Assembly (NCBI GenBank): GCA_017412245.1
Contig: JAFPYI010000033.1
Span: 94,456-158,455 of the forward strand
Length of the DNA stretch: 64,000 nt
Direction of reading: 5' to 3'
Source of the DNA: Paludibacteraceae bacterium
Lineage (GTDB): Bacteria; Bacteroidota; Bacteroidia; Bacteroidales; Paludibacteraceae
Below the pieces are notes generated by a model that saw only the letters and a list, made by a program, of their open reading frames with translations, searched no databases and was not told the DNA's origin. Numbering within the stretch: position 1 is the stretch's first letter; every line of letters starts with the position of its first letter. Of this stretch, positions 43,088 to 54,929 are shown piece after piece. Both the position numbers and the translations under genes were made by a program.

Positions 43088-46000
43088 AAAGATATATTGC
43101 ATACATATTGATATTGTTATGGTTGCCAATGGTAACCATGTCTGTGTACGCACAGTCTTCCAAACCCAAGACATTGAAAGAACTTATCGCAGAGGAGAAG
43201 GCACAGAAAGAAGCTGAGAAAGCAGCGAAAGAGGAGAAAAAAGAGCGTTCCGCTCAAACACAAAAAGCGGCGGATAACCAAAATACAGATGCGCAAACTC
43301 CAGAAGAGGCGGCGGATTACGTAACAGAGACGGATAGTGCTATCTGGGCTCCCACACGAGTGAAACAATTAGGTGCGCAAAACTACGGAGAATTGACGCA
43401 ACCGAACTCTTCTTTAGACTTGCGAGATCCAAGTAACGTAGTTACAAGTATTGAGTATCAGCCTGAGACGGGTACATATGTCATTCGTACCAAAATCGGT
43501 GATACCGATGTAACCACTCCGTATATGCTGACGCAAGATGAATATAATCAGTATGCGGAACGACAGATAATGCACCAATACTGGCAGCAGAAAATCAGCG
43601 AAGTGGAGCATAATAATGAAAAGAAGTTTGACATCACAGATATGAAATTTAATATCGGTCCGGCTGATAAAGTGTTTGGTCCCGGTGGTGTTCAACTCAA
43701 GATGCAAGGAAGTGCGGAATTATTGTTTGGCTTTAAGCATCAATACATTGCCAATCCGTCACTCACCGTACGCGCGCGAAACAACAATATTTTTGATTTT
43801 GATGAGAAGATACAGGCGAGCATACAAGGTAAAGTGGGTCAAAAATTAAACTTCAATTTGTCGTACAATACAGAGGCCAGTTTCTCGTTTGACCAACAAA
43901 ATCTAAAATTGAATTACAAGGGCGAAGAGGATGATATCATCCAAAGCATTGAAGCCGGAAATGTGACAATGGACTTACCCAGTTCACTTATTCGTGGAAG
44001 TAAGGCTTTGTTCGGTATCAAGACGAATCTGAAGTTCGGCAAACTGAAGATACAAGCATTAATCAGCCAACAAAATAGTGAGGCTCAGACGGTTAGCAGT
44101 CAAGGCGGAGCGCAGTTGACGCGTTTTGATATTTCCGGAGATGCGTATGACGAAAACCGACATTTCTTCCTTAGTCATTTCTTTCGTGACCATTTTGAAG
44201 AATCAATGGCAACTGTGCCCTATATTGCCAGTGGAGTTACTATCAACAAGATAGAAGTATGGATAACGAATAAACGTGCCAATTATGAACAAGCGCGCAA
44301 CTTGGTTGCTTTTGCCGATTTAGGAGAGAATAGCGACCACATCCAGTTGTCTTCATGGACGAGTGCACCTAATCTGCCGCCGGATAATAAGACAAACACT
44401 TTGTACGAGACCGTTCGTGAAACAGCATTCCGTGATATAGACCAGACAAGCACTGTGTTGGAAGGCTTAAATGGCATGGAAGGCGGTTTGGATTTTGAGA
44501 AGATAGAGTCGGCACGATTGCTGTCAAGCAGTGAATATACATTAAATAGCGCACTCGGATTTATTACTTTGAAATCGGCGCTTAATCAAGATGAAGTGCT
44601 GGCAGTCGCGTACGAATATACCTACAACGGACAAGTATTCCAAGTGGGTGAGTTTTCCACCGACGGTAGTGAGGAATTGCGAACGCCGAATGCCTTGGCA
44701 TTGAAGATGTTGAAGTCGAGTGCCAACTCTCCGACAGTCAAAGGACGCGGTACTTGGGATTTGATGATGAAAAATATCTATTCGTTGGGCGCAACCAGTA
44801 TCAATCAAGATAAATTTGAACTATATGTAACCTACCGTAATGATTCCGTCGGCACGGATGTGCAATATTTGAATGAAGGTCCGATAAGCGGTAAACAGTT
44901 GATTCGCGTAATGAATCTTGACCGTTTGGACCAAAAACACAATGCAAGCCCGGATGGTAAATTCGACTTTATTGAAGGCTTGACAGTATATGCAAGTAGC
45001 GGAAGAATTATCTTCCCGGTCTTGGAACCGTTCGGTAGTCATTTAGCAAATAGTTTAGGCAACGATCCTCAATTGGTAAGTAAATATTGTTTCCCGGAAT
45101 TGTATGATAGTACGTTGATTGTAGCCCAAGAATTGAGTGAGAAAAATAAATTCCACTTAACCGGTAAATACAAAGGAACTAACGGTAGCGAAATCCGTTT
45201 AGGTGCTATGAATGTACCTCGTGGAAGTGTGACGGTTACTGCAGGTGGTGCAACGCTGATTGAGAATGTGGATTATACCGTTGATTATACCATGGGAACG
45301 GTAACGATTCTCAATACCTCTATTCTTGAGAGCGGAACAAATGTGGATGTTAAGTTGGAGAACCAAAGCACGTTCTCGATGCAACGCAAATCACTTTTTG
45401 GTGCCCATCTGGAGTATGAGTTTACGAAAGACTTAGTGTTAGGCGGAACAATTATGCATCTCCGTGAGCGTCCGTTGACAACGAAAGTGAATACGGGATC
45501 CGAACCTTTGGCAAACACTATTTGGGGTGTTAACGGTAGCTGGAAGACGGAAATGCAATGGTTGACTAACGCTATTGATAAGATTCCATGGATTACAGCA
45601 ACTGCTCCTTCTACATTCCAAATCAGTGCAGAATTCGCACATTTAATTCCAGGTCACACACGTGATGTGGGTGCGTTGGGCACGGCTTATATAGATGATT
45701 TTGAGAGTACGACAACCAATATTGATGTGCATTATCCGAGTTATTGGTTCTTGGCTTCAACTCCTTCGGTGATGGATGAATCGAAGGATGTAAATCAACC
45801 GAGTTATAATAAGAACAGAGCTTTGTTGTCATGGTATTCCGTTGACCCGATATTCGGTTATCCTCAGACCAATACGCCTGCGCATATCAAGAATGACTTA
45901 ACGGCATTGAGCGACCATAGAACACGTATCGTTTATCAGGATGAGATTTATCCTAATCGCGAGGAAGCAAGCAATGTCGATACTAAATTGCCGATTCTCA

Positions 46001-49000
46001 ACCTCTCGTTCTATCCGGAGGAACGTGGTCAGTATAATATCTCGGCGGGAGAAGTAGGAGCCGATGGCCGTTTGACCAATCCAAAGAAACGTTGGGGTGG
46101 TATGATGAGACGATTGGATAATACTGATTTTGAGAAAGCCAATATTGAGTATATTGAGTTCTGGATGATGGATCCTGCATTGACCAACCCCGATGGTTAT
46201 GACGGCGAGATGTATATCAACTTAGGTGATATAAGCGAGGATATATTACGTGATGGCAAAAAAGCTTTTGAGCATGGTCTGCCCATCTCTGAAGCCGATC
46301 GCGGACGTGTGGACAGTACAGTATGGGGATATGTGCCACGTACTACCAGCACGGTTGTAGCCTTCAGTAATGAGGCCGGAGCACGTGTGCGGCAAGATGT
46401 GGGTCTAAACGGATTGAATAGTGAGCAAGAAAAATTATGGCCGGCTTATAGTACCTATTTGTCGGAATTGGAAAGTAAGGTAAGCGCAGATGTGTGGAAT
46501 GCGTGGGCTAATGATCGTTTCTCGCCTCGTAATGACCCTGCAGGCGATAATTTCCATTATTACCGAGGATCGGATTTCGATAGTGAAGAAGTGTCTATTT
46601 TAGGTCGTTATAAACATTTCAATGGTACTGAAGGAAACTCGCCGGAAACAGACCAGCAGACGGAAAGTTATGGAACGGCTTCAACGCTAACCCCTGATGT
46701 GGAGGATATAAACCTAGACAATACACTTAATGAGTACGAGAAATACTACCAATACAAGGTTATCCTTCGTCCGGATATGATGGAAGTCGGACGACAAAAC
46801 ATCACGGAGAAAAAGATTCGAAAAGTAACGCTTCGTAATGGTGAGACACAAGATGTGGCATGGTATCAGTTCAAGATACCTCTTCGTGGCGATAGTGCCA
46901 GTGTGCAAAAAATAGGTTCGATACGCAATTGGAAATCGATCCGTTTCATGCGTGTTTACCTGACCGGTTTTGAGCATGAGACCCATCTTCGCTTGGCTAC
47001 ATTGGATTTGGTTCGTGGTGAATGGCGTCAATATACTCGCGATTTAGCACCTGTCGGTGTGGCTGTTAATGCCGGTGCATCGATGAACGTGCAAACGGTG
47101 AATATTGAAGAAAACTCAACCCGTACTCCTGTTAACTATGTATTACCTCCGGGTGTAAGTCGTCAAACAGATCCTGGTCAAGCGCAACTGATAGCTCAAA
47201 ATGAGCAAGCGATGGTAATGAGAGTAGTTAACTTAAGTCCACGTGATGCAAGAGCAATGTATAAGAATACGGGTTATGATATGCGGCAATACAAGAATCT
47301 GCAGATGTTTGTTCATGCCGAACAAATGAGTTCTATCGACCCTGAATTGAAAGACGGAGACTTAAGCTGCTTTATTCGTATTGGTTCAGACTTGCGGAAT
47401 AACTACTACGAATACGAGATACCATTGCATCTAACTGAGCCAGGACAGTACAACAACAATTCCGAAGCAGACCGTTTGAAAGTTTGGCCGGATGTGAATA
47501 TGTTTGATTTCCCGCTCGAAGTACTCACAAAAGCCAAGCTGGCACGTAATAAAGCCAAACGTGCAGGTAATGAGGGAGTAAGCAATACAATCCCGTATGT
47601 CATCTACGATGACGAATCCGGCAAACCGCAGAACAAGATTACAGTACTTGGTAATCCGACATTAGAGGATGTAGAGACTATCATGATAGGTGTGCGTAAC
47701 AGCGGTCAACATGAGGCATCGGGTGAGATTTGGGTAAATGAATTACGCCTAAGTCAATTCAATGAAAAAGGTGGTGTGGCTGCAATGGCTAATGCAGCTT
47801 TGGCTATCAGTGATATTGCTCAGGTGAATGTGGCAGGACGAATGGAGACAGCCGGTTATGGTTCAATTGAATCGAATGTGCTGGACCGAAACATCGATAA
47901 TTTCTATCAGTTGTCTGTCAGTGCGGCATTAGAGGCAGGACGTCTGTTCCCGGAGAAAGCTAAAATTCAAATGCCGTTGTATGTATCGTATAGTAATGAG
48001 ACAATATCACCGGATTATGACCCGTTGGACACGGATGTGAAACTATCAGAATCCTTAGACACGTACGAGACGAAAGAAGAACGTGATTCTATCAAACGAA
48101 TGTCCAATACAGTACGTGAGTCAACGTCGTTCTCCATGACGAATATGAAAGTCAATATCCACTCCAAGAAGCGTGATATGTTCTATGATCCGGCTAACTT
48201 TACGCTCTCTACATCGTATAACAAGCAGTCTGAACGTTCGCCTGAGATGGAGACAAATTATACGACCGACCATAAAGGTTCGTTCCAATATGCATATAAT
48301 TTCAATCCTAAACCGTGGTTGCCGTTTGATAAAGTAAAATCTGTGCAGAAAGTAAAAATATTGAAGGAATTCAATTTGTATTATTTGCCGCAGTCTTGGG
48401 CCTTTAGTATGAACATGCATCGTACCTTCAGTCATATGAAGATGCGGGATTTGGCAGGCGCTTCTGTCAATGCTATGGATTTAACCTATAGCAAAGACTT
48501 CACATGGGATCGTAATGTGGATATCAAATATGATTTGACCAAGAACATGAAGTTCTCGTTCCAATCTGCCTTTAATGCCATTATTGACGAAGGAAAATAT
48601 ACTCCGGAGATTTTGAACGGACGTTATTTTGACGAGCAGTTCAACCACGATAAGTATGAGGCATGGCGTGATACTATTCAACGTTCGTTAGCACGATTTG
48701 GTTCTCCATATACCTACCAGCAAGTCTTTACTGCCAGTTGGAATGTGCCGTTTAATCGTGTTCCGTATTTGGATGCATTGAGCGCTAATGCTTCGTATAA
48801 TGCTACTTATAACTGGAATCGCACCGCGTCAACTACATCGGGACAGAATCTCGGTAATACGGTTAGCAGTCTGCAGTCCTGGCAGGTAGACGGAAGTATT
48901 AACTTCGAAACGTGGTACAATAAATCGAAATACTGGAAACAGATGACGCAGCGTTATTCCGGTAGAAACAGCAAACGGAATTTCAAACCGAAGACTTACA

Positions 49001-50655
49001 CACAAACGGTTTCGTTGAAACGCGGCGAAGCTGTAGAAATAACTCACCGATTGAATAGTGAATTGCTTGTTGTCACGGCTACCGATGCAAATGGCAAAAC
49101 AGTTCCTCTCAGTTTTGTTCCTGCTGGTAATACAAAAGCCAAAGTGACATCTAAGACAGATTGCGAACAGGCTACAATCACTATTACTACTCGTGATCCG
49201 GACCAGCGAACGCCTGCACAAATAGCGGGTGATATGTTTGCATATGTGGGAACCATGTTCCGTAGATTACAGGTAACATATCGTGAGACGAATTCAATGA
49301 CTATTCCTGGCTTTGAACCGGAAGCTGGATTCATGGGACAACGAAAGGTAAATGGAATGTACGCTCCGGGATATGATTTCGCTTTCGGTTTCATTCCTAA
49401 TAATATGATTGACCGCGCGAAAGAGCATGGATGGTTATCCGGTGATACTACTGTTGTTCAACCGGCCACGCGTGCTCATACCAGCGATTTCGATATTAAG
49501 TTAACTCTTGAACCGTTACCGGGACTGAAAATACAATTGAATGGTAAACGCTATTACGCGCACTCGTCGTCTATCATCTATAGTTATGACCATCTGCAGG
49601 AGACGATGACGGGTTCGTTTAATATCACGCAAGTTGCTATTGGAACAATGTTCAGTCGTGTGGGCAAACAAGAGGAGAACTTCGCTAACTCTACTTACGA
49701 TCAGTTCAAAGCAAATCGTGAGATTCTAACTGATCGTGTACAGGACCAATACACCGGAATTACGCTGCCTACAACAGGATTCATGAGTAATATACCGGAA
49801 GGTACTATTTACAATCCTGCTAAACACGGACGAGTAAGCAGTAATTCTGCGGATGTATTAGTGCCTGCATTCTTGTCTGCTTATACAGGACGTGATGCCA
49901 CCAAAATGGATATGAATCCGTTCTTAGGTATATTACGTATCCTGCCTAACTGGTCGGTTACCTACGATGGACTCGGTAAATTGCCTTGGATGCGTGATCA
50001 TTTCAAGTCGGTAACACTGACGCACGCATATACCTGTAAATATGCCATTGGTTCGTTTGGCAGTTATTCTACTTGGGTAGGTGCCAATGGTGCGAATAAG
50101 CAAATAGGTTTTGTGCGCGATGTTACTACTGATTCTCCTATGCCATCGTCCGCATATGACATCAGCAACGTAACTTTGACTGAGGCTTTTGCTCCGTTGA
50201 TCGGATTGAATATGACGATGAAGAACTCTCTCAGTTTCAAGGCAGAGTACCGTAAGCAACGCAACTTGGCATTGAATGTGACGAGTGTGCAATTGACGGA
50301 GGGCCATACAAACGAATTTGTTTTAGGAGCAGGATATACCATCAAGAATCTCAATTTTATTACCAAGAAGAAAGATGGTGGCCAAAAGAAGGTAAGCAAC
50401 GATCTTAAACTGCAGGTAGATGTGTCCTATAAGGATGTGAAGATGCTATTGCGAAAGATAGAAGAAGATATTACCCAAGCATCGAGTGGTAATAAAGTGT
50501 TTGCTATCAAGATTTCGGCAGATTATGTGCTGAGTCAGAAGATCAATCTCCAACTCTTCTACGACCATCAAGGAACCACTCCGCTCATCAGCAGTTCCTA
50601 TCCGGTTAAGGCGGATAACGTAGGTTTGAATATTAAATTGATGCTCACGAGATAA
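43084..50655 (+). CDS. sprA: SprA/Sov, giant T9SS outer-membrane translocon
   Basis: 2523 residues, as expected for the largest T9SS protein, a 36-strand barrel through which substrates cross the outer membrane. The TTG at 43084 gives a good signal peptide (YILILLWLPMVTMSVYAQ); no ATG fits. A Lys/Glu/Ala-rich segment follows (about 40-65). SprA features: FNIGPADKVFGPGGVQLKMQ, ISGDAYDENRHFFLSHFFRD, LGTAYIDDFESTTTNIDVHY, ALLSWYSVDPIF and IWVNELRLSQFNEKGG. The C-terminal part consists of barrel strands (NLQLFYDHQGTTPLIS near the end). Downstream of ruvA and followed one base later by the NadR-like gene. Confidence 0.96.
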   Translation: MKRYIAYILILLWLPMVTMSVYAQSSKPKTLKELIAEEKAQKEAEKAAKEEKKERSAQTQKAADNQNTDAQTPEEAADYVTETDSAIWAPTRVKQLGAQNYGELTQPNSSLDLRDPSNVVTSIEYQPETGTYVIRTKIGDTDVTTPYMLTQDEYNQYAERQIMHQYWQQKISEVEHNNEKKFDITDMKFNIGPADKVFGPGGVQLKMQGSAELLFGFKHQYIANPSLTVRARNNNIFDFDEKIQASIQGKVGQKLNFNLSYNTEASFSFDQQNLKLNYKGEEDDIIQSIEAGNVTMDLPSSLIRGSKALFGIKTNLKFGKLKIQALISQQNSEAQTVSSQGGAQLTRFDISGDAYDENRHFFLSHFFRDHFEESMATVPYIASGVTINKIEVWITNKRANYEQARNLVAFADLGENSDHIQLSSWTSAPNLPPDNKTNTLYETVRETAFRDIDQTSTVLEGLNGMEGGLDFEKIESARLLSSSEYTLNSALGFITLKSALNQDEVLAVAYEYTYNGQVFQVGEFSTDGSEELRTPNALALKMLKSSANSPTVKGRGTWDLMMKNIYSLGATSINQDKFELYVTYRNDSVGTDVQYLNEGPISGKQLIRVMNLDRLDQKHNASPDGKFDFIEGLTVYASSGRIIFPVLEPFGSHLANSLGNDPQLVSKYCFPELYDSTLIVAQELSEKNKFHLTGKYKGTNGSEIRLGAMNVPRGSVTVTAGGATLIENVDYTVDYTMGTVTILNTSILESGTNVDVKLENQSTFSMQRKSLFGAHLEYEFTKDLVLGGTIMHLRERPLTTKVNTGSEPLANTIWGVNGSWKTEMQWLTNAIDKIPWITATAPSTFQISAEFAHLIPGHTRDVGALGTAYIDDFESTTTNIDVHYPSYWFLASTPSVMDESKDVNQPSYNKNRALLSWYSVDPIFGYPQTNTPAHIKNDLTALSDHRTRIVYQDEIYPNREEASNVDTKLPILNLSFYPEERGQYNISAGEVGADGRLTNPKKRWGGMMRRLDNTDFEKANIEYIEFWMMDPALTNPDGYDGEMYINLGDISEDILRDGKKAFEHGLPISEADRGRVDSTVWGYVPRTTSTVVAFSNEAGARVRQDVGLNGLNSEQEKLWPAYSTYLSELESKVSADVWNAWANDRFSPRNDPAGDNFHYYRGSDFDSEEVSILGRYKHFNGTEGNSPETDQQTESYGTASTLTPDVEDINLDNTLNEYEKYYQYKVILRPDMMEVGRQNITEKKIRKVTLRNGETQDVAWYQFKIPLRGDSASVQKIGSIRNWKSIRFMRVYLTGFEHETHLRLATLDLVRGEWRQYTRDLAPVGVAVNAGASMNVQTVNIEENSTRTPVNYVLPPGVSRQTDPGQAQLIAQNEQAMVMRVVNLSPRDARAMYKNTGYDMRQYKNLQMFVHAEQMSSIDPELKDGDLSCFIRIGSDLRNNYYEYEIPLHLTEPGQYNNNSEADRLKVWPDVNMFDFPLEVLTKAKLARNKAKRAGNEGVSNTIPYVIYDDESGKPQNKITVLGNPTLEDVETIMIGVRNSGQHEASGEIWVNELRLSQFNEKGGVAAMANAALAISDIAQVNVAGRMETAGYGSIESNVLDRNIDNFYQLSVSAALEAGRLFPEKAKIQMPLYVSYSNETISPDYDPLDTDVKLSESLDTYETKEERDSIKRMSNTVRESTSFSMTNMKVNIHSKKRDMFYDPANFTLSTSYNKQSERSPEMETNYTTDHKGSFQYAYNFNPKPWLPFDKVKSVQKVKILKEFNLYYLPQSWAFSMNMHRTFSHMKMRDLAGASVNAMDLTYSKDFTWDRNVDIKYDLTKNMKFSFQSAFNAIIDEGKYTPEILNGRYFDEQFNHDKYEAWRDTIQRSLARFGSPYTYQQVFTASWNVPFNRVPYLDALSANASYNATYNWNRTASTTSGQNLGNTVSSLQSWQVDGSINFETWYNKSKYWKQMTQRYSGRNSKRNFKPKTYTQTVSLKRGEAVEITHRLNSELLVVTATDANGKTVPLSFVPAGNTKAKVTSKTDCEQATITITTRDPDQRTPAQIAGDMFAYVGTMFRRLQVTYRETNSMTIPGFEPEAGFMGQRKVNGMYAPGYDFAFGFIPNNMIDRAKEHGWLSGDTTVVQPATRAHTSDFDIKLTLEPLPGLKIQLNGKRYYAHSSSIIYSYDHLQETMTGSFNITQVAIGTMFSRVGKQEENFANSTYDQFKANREILTDRVQDQYTGITLPTTGFMSNIPEGTIYNPAKHGRVSSNSADVLVPAFLSAYTGRDATKMDMNPFLGILRILPNWSVTYDGLGKLPWMRDHFKSVTLTHAYTCKYAIGSFGSYSTWVGANGANKQIGFVRDVTTDSPMPSSAYDISNVTLTEAFAPLIGLNMTMKNSLSFKAEYRKQRNLALNVTSVQLTEGHTNEFVLGAGYTIKNLNFITKKKDGGQKKVSNDLKLQVDVSYKDVKMLLRKIEEDITQASSGNKVFAIKISADYVLSQKINLQLFYDHQGTTPLISSSYPVKADNVGLNIKLMLTR

Positions 50656-50656
50656 A

Positions 50657-51139
50657 GTGTTTAAGGTAGGAATCATAGGTCCCGAGGCAAGTGGAAAAAC
50701 GACCCTTGCACATTATCTGGCTAAACGTTATCAGGGCGAATTGGTGGAAGAGTATGCTCGTCATTATGTGGAGCAGAAAGGGGATAGGGATGTGTCGTAT
50801 GAGGAAGTCTGTACTATTGCTCGCCACCAAATAGCGGAATTGAAAACAATCTCTCAACAATCGAACACTACCGAGAAAGTGCTGTTCTTCGATACAGAAC
50901 TGATAGTGACGAAAGTATGGTTGGAGGAGGTCTTCGGTGCCAGTCCTGAATGGCTAAAACAAGCTCTCCGTGAATACCCCATGGATGTTTATCTGCTGAC
51001 CTGTCCGGATCTACCATGGACGCAAGACGGCGCACGGTATAACGGTAGTGCGGAACAACGAATAAGACTTTTTGAAAGATACGAGCAAGAAATTCAAGCG
51101 CTTGATATTCCTTATTATATTATCAAGCACATCTCCTGA
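50657..51139 (+). CDS. NadR-like P-loop kinase (ribosylnicotinamide kinase domain)
   Basis: 160 residues from a GTG at 50657. P-loop GPEASGKTTLAHYLA (residues 8-22), EEYARHYVEQKG, and VLFFDTELIVTKVWLEEVFG with the conserved Asp, then PWTQDGARYNGSAEQR. This is the AAA_28 domain of NadR, without the HTH or adenylyltransferase parts, so a nicotinamide riboside kinase is likely. Convergent with the next gene with only three bases between. Confidence 0.85.
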   Translation: MFKVGIIGPEASGKTTLAHYLAKRYQGELVEEYARHYVEQKGDRDVSYEEVCTIARHQIAELKTISQQSNTTEKVLFFDTELIVTKVWLEEVFGASPEWLKQALREYPMDVYLLTCPDLPWTQDGARYNGSAEQRIRLFERYEQEIQALDIPYYIIKHIS

Positions 51140-51142
51140 ATT

Positions 51143-52192
51143 TTATTCGAACATCATACAGACGCCTATTTGGCTGTAGTTGTCGATAGAACGGAATTGT
51201 CCGTAAGGACAGTTGCCGTGATAGGCTCTAACTCCTAAAGCAATGCGGGAGAAATAACCGTCATAACCGGGAATATTATATCGCGCGCCCACGAAAATAT
51301 TATAGGTGAAGACGCGTTTCTCTTTTTTTAGATTCTTCGGGTCATCAGTAGCCAATACACTAAGGTCAAATCCGTAACATTCACGGTTGCGAATCTCTGC
51401 TGAGGCAATGCCTTGGAATCCGTGTTTGCTGGTAGGCGATTGATATTGGTACTGTAGATATAATTCCCAAGGGTTACGTTTGACATAAGGTACATCTTTC
51501 ATCCCATTAGGATCTAAGATGGATGCATCGCCTGCATCCGGGTCCATGTTAAACCATCCGCCATGCCATAGTAACATCAGACCTAAACGAAAACAATGGT
51601 TCTGAGCATAGCGGTCCTCAGCTTCGTTGAAAGTGAAAACAAATTCTGTATAGTTATAGGATACATTCACGCGACGGATGGCATACCCGCGGTCGAGATA
51701 ACGAATCTGCAACTCATCGCCTAAATGTGTTGACTCATGTTTGAAAGGACTCCATTGTACGGAGTAGTTTTTCGCAAAACCGCGATTGAGTCGATGTAGA
51801 AATGTGATGGTCGGCAGACCAATACGATAGTCAGTATCGACGATAGGAGACGTGCTGAAGTCGTAGAAGTCCATCCAGAGATTAGCACTTAGATGCATAT
51901 TGACCGTGAGCGCATAAGTGGAGTCCACTAAATTGCCGGTCCAAATAGGTAGATTGATACCAAATAATCCCATGGTGTGCCAACGATAGGCATTGCCATG
52001 TGAACCATAATCATATACAGGATTATTGGTGCAGTAAGGAATATCCATCCTTACAAAATTCGGATGCATATCTGCGTAAAGACTATGCCCGAACTGTGCA
52101 TAGTGGAAGAGTCCACGCCCAAACGGTGTGGACTCTGCGCTAAGCGTCAAAGCCCATAGCGATAATAGCAATATGAGCCAACGACGTTTCAT
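51143..52192 (-). CDS. Outer-membrane beta-barrel protein, DUF1207-like
   Basis: 349 residues with a signal peptide (MKRRWLILLLSLWALTLSA). The rest alternates polar and aromatic residues as in a beta-barrel. SPFKHESTHLGDELQIRYLD resembles the H-x-S-x-H-L-G-D-E core of DUF1207 proteins; the family label is from memory of that motif. Function unknown. Three bases from the next minus-strand gene, so probably one transcript with it and eno. Confidence 0.65.
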   Translation of the reverse strand: MKRRWLILLLSLWALTLSAESTPFGRGLFHYAQFGHSLYADMHPNFVRMDIPYCTNNPVYDYGSHGNAYRWHTMGLFGINLPIWTGNLVDSTYALTVNMHLSANLWMDFYDFSTSPIVDTDYRIGLPTITFLHRLNRGFAKNYSVQWSPFKHESTHLGDELQIRYLDRGYAIRRVNVSYNYTEFVFTFNEAEDRYAQNHCFRLGLMLLWHGGWFNMDPDAGDASILDPNGMKDVPYVKRNPWELYLQYQYQSPTSKHGFQGIASAEIRNRECYGFDLSVLATDDPKNLKKEKRVFTYNIFVGARYNIPGYDGYFSRIALGVRAYHGNCPYGQFRSIDNYSQIGVCMMFE

Positions 52193-52195
52193 TGA

Positions 52196-52777
52196 TTAAA
52201 ATTTGTAGCGTGCACTAAGACACAAACCGAGAACATCGTAGTAGAAACCGGCTTGAGTGCCTAAAGCGCCAGCGTCTACAAGACCTGCACCAAGTGTCGG
52301 ACGATAGTCAATCGAGAGTTGAAGAGGGAACCAGAAATCATACTCTACACCTGCACGACCTACACCGCCTACAAAACCCCAGTTTCCGTCAGCACCAACT
52401 GCTTCTCCGGCAACTCGTGTATAACCAGCCCAGCCAAAACCACCGGCAACACCAACACCGAGATACCAGTGCCATTCGCCTTTGTGCTCCCAAGGGAAGG
52501 TTGCACCAAACGGGTCAATCCAATCATATGTGGCTGCTAATTGAACATTGTGACCCCACATATGCCATTGATTGCCATCTTCCCAACCTACCATACGGTT
52601 GCCCCAATAGTTACCCCAGTTGAAACCTGCTTCAATTTCAAGCATGCTGCTTTCACCAAAACCATGTTGATAGCTGACACCATCGAATTCACCTAAACGA
52701 ACACCGATAGCACGGGGTTGTGCGTAAGCCATTACACTTGCAAAAGCAAGCACGGCTGCAAATAAAATTTTTTTCAT
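52196..52777 (-). CDS. Small outer-membrane beta-barrel protein
   Basis: 193 residues. Signal peptide MKKILFAAVLAFASVMAYAQ, then short strands rich in Gly, Trp and Tyr (FGESSMLEIEAGFNWGNYWG; WHWYLGVGVAGGFGWAGY) and a C-terminal aromatic residue (ARYKF), which fits barrel insertion. I cannot assign a finer family. Forty-two bases downstream of eno on the same strand. Confidence 0.75.
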   Translation of the reverse strand: MKKILFAAVLAFASVMAYAQPRAIGVRLGEFDGVSYQHGFGESSMLEIEAGFNWGNYWGNRMVGWEDGNQWHMWGHNVQLAATYDWIDPFGATFPWEHKGEWHWYLGVGVAGGFGWAGYTRVAGEAVGADGNWGFVGGVGRAGVEYDFWFPLQLSIDYRPTLGAGLVDAGALGTQAGFYYDVLGLCLSARYKF

Positions 52778-52819
52778 TGTCTGTTTTAAAATTAGAAAAA
52801 ATGAATAAATAGGATTATT

Positions 52820-54142
<1,323 letters not shown>

Positions 54143-54191
54143 TTATTTTAATTGTTTGTTAGTTAATGACAATACTTCACAATAAGTGCCG

Positions 54192-54223
54192 CAAAATTAC
54201 GATTTTTTTTTGATATGTGCAAA
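54192..54223 (-). promoter_or_regulatory. Promoter of eno
   Basis: Minus-strand TTG at 54220-54222 and TAATTTTG at 54192-54199, spacer 20 bp, with a leader of about 60 bases before the ATG. Confidence 0.82.
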
Positions 54224-54269
54224 TTTATTTGCAAGTTTTGCAATGTTTCATAAAAAAATGTGTTTTTTG

Positions 54270-54301
54270 TTTGGTAGATATAACAAAAAATAGTAATTTT
54301 G
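54270..54301 (+). promoter_or_regulatory. Promoter of the LEA-like lipoprotein gene
   Basis: TTTG at 54270-54273, TAATTTTG at 54294-54301, spacer 20 bp. Divergent from the eno promoter, about 50 bp away. Confidence 0.8.
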
Positions 54302-54326
54302 CAGCGTTTTAATTATTGCAACGATT

Positions 54327-54929
54327 ATGAAGCGAACTATTTGGTTTCCCCTCTCTGTGATTTGCACCGCTGTCGTTCTGTGCGGATGCTCTATCGTGCA
54401 GGCTGTCAAACTGAAGGATTGTACGTATGAATACAGCCACATTTCGGATGTCACCTTTTTGGAAATGACCCGTGGTGAATTGCTTAGTCTGCAAGGCATA
54501 GCGCGTGTAACACGGTTTATAAAGAATTCGGATGAAGATGTGACAATGGGTTTCACGCTGCATATGAAAGTGACTAATCCTAATAAGGGAATCGCTTCGA
54601 TGGAGAGATTGTATTACACAGTTTGCCTGGACGACTCCTTACAAGTCGCTGCCGGCTCTGTGCCGGAGAACTTCACAGTCTTAGGAGGAACTTCTGCTGA
54701 TTTAGCATTGCCGCTTAGTTTTAGCCTGAACCAACTCTTCTCCGGTCAAAGCAAAGCCAGTGTCCGTAAATTGGCATGGAACGCGATAGGTAGAGGCGAC
54801 TCGCCAAGTCGTATCACAGTTAATCTGCGCCCGGTGATTCGTGTCGGAGGCGCTGCAATGAGTATTCCTAAGAGTATTCCTTTGACTTTTGAATATCCTA
54901 CTCCGCAAGAGGAAGCGGGTACTGAATAA
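54327..54929 (+). CDS. LEA14-like lipoprotein
   Basis: 200 residues. Lipobox VLCGC near residue 20. TMGFTLHMKVTNPNKGIASM, the following LYYTVCLDDSLQVAAGSV, and a final beta-rich half resemble the LEA_2/WHy domain, a single immunoglobulin-like fold found in stress-linked proteins and in many Bacteroidota lipoproteins. Function unknown. Convergent with the GHL10 gene; coding sequences overlap by 32 bases. Confidence 0.72.
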   Translation: MKRTIWFPLSVICTAVVLCGCSIVQAVKLKDCTYEYSHISDVTFLEMTRGELLSLQGIARVTRFIKNSDEDVTMGFTLHMKVTNPNKGIASMERLYYTVCLDDSLQVAAGSVPENFTVLGGTSADLALPLSFSLNQLFSGQSKASVRKLAWNAIGRGDSPSRITVNLRPVIRVGGAAMSIPKSIPLTFEYPTPQEEAGTE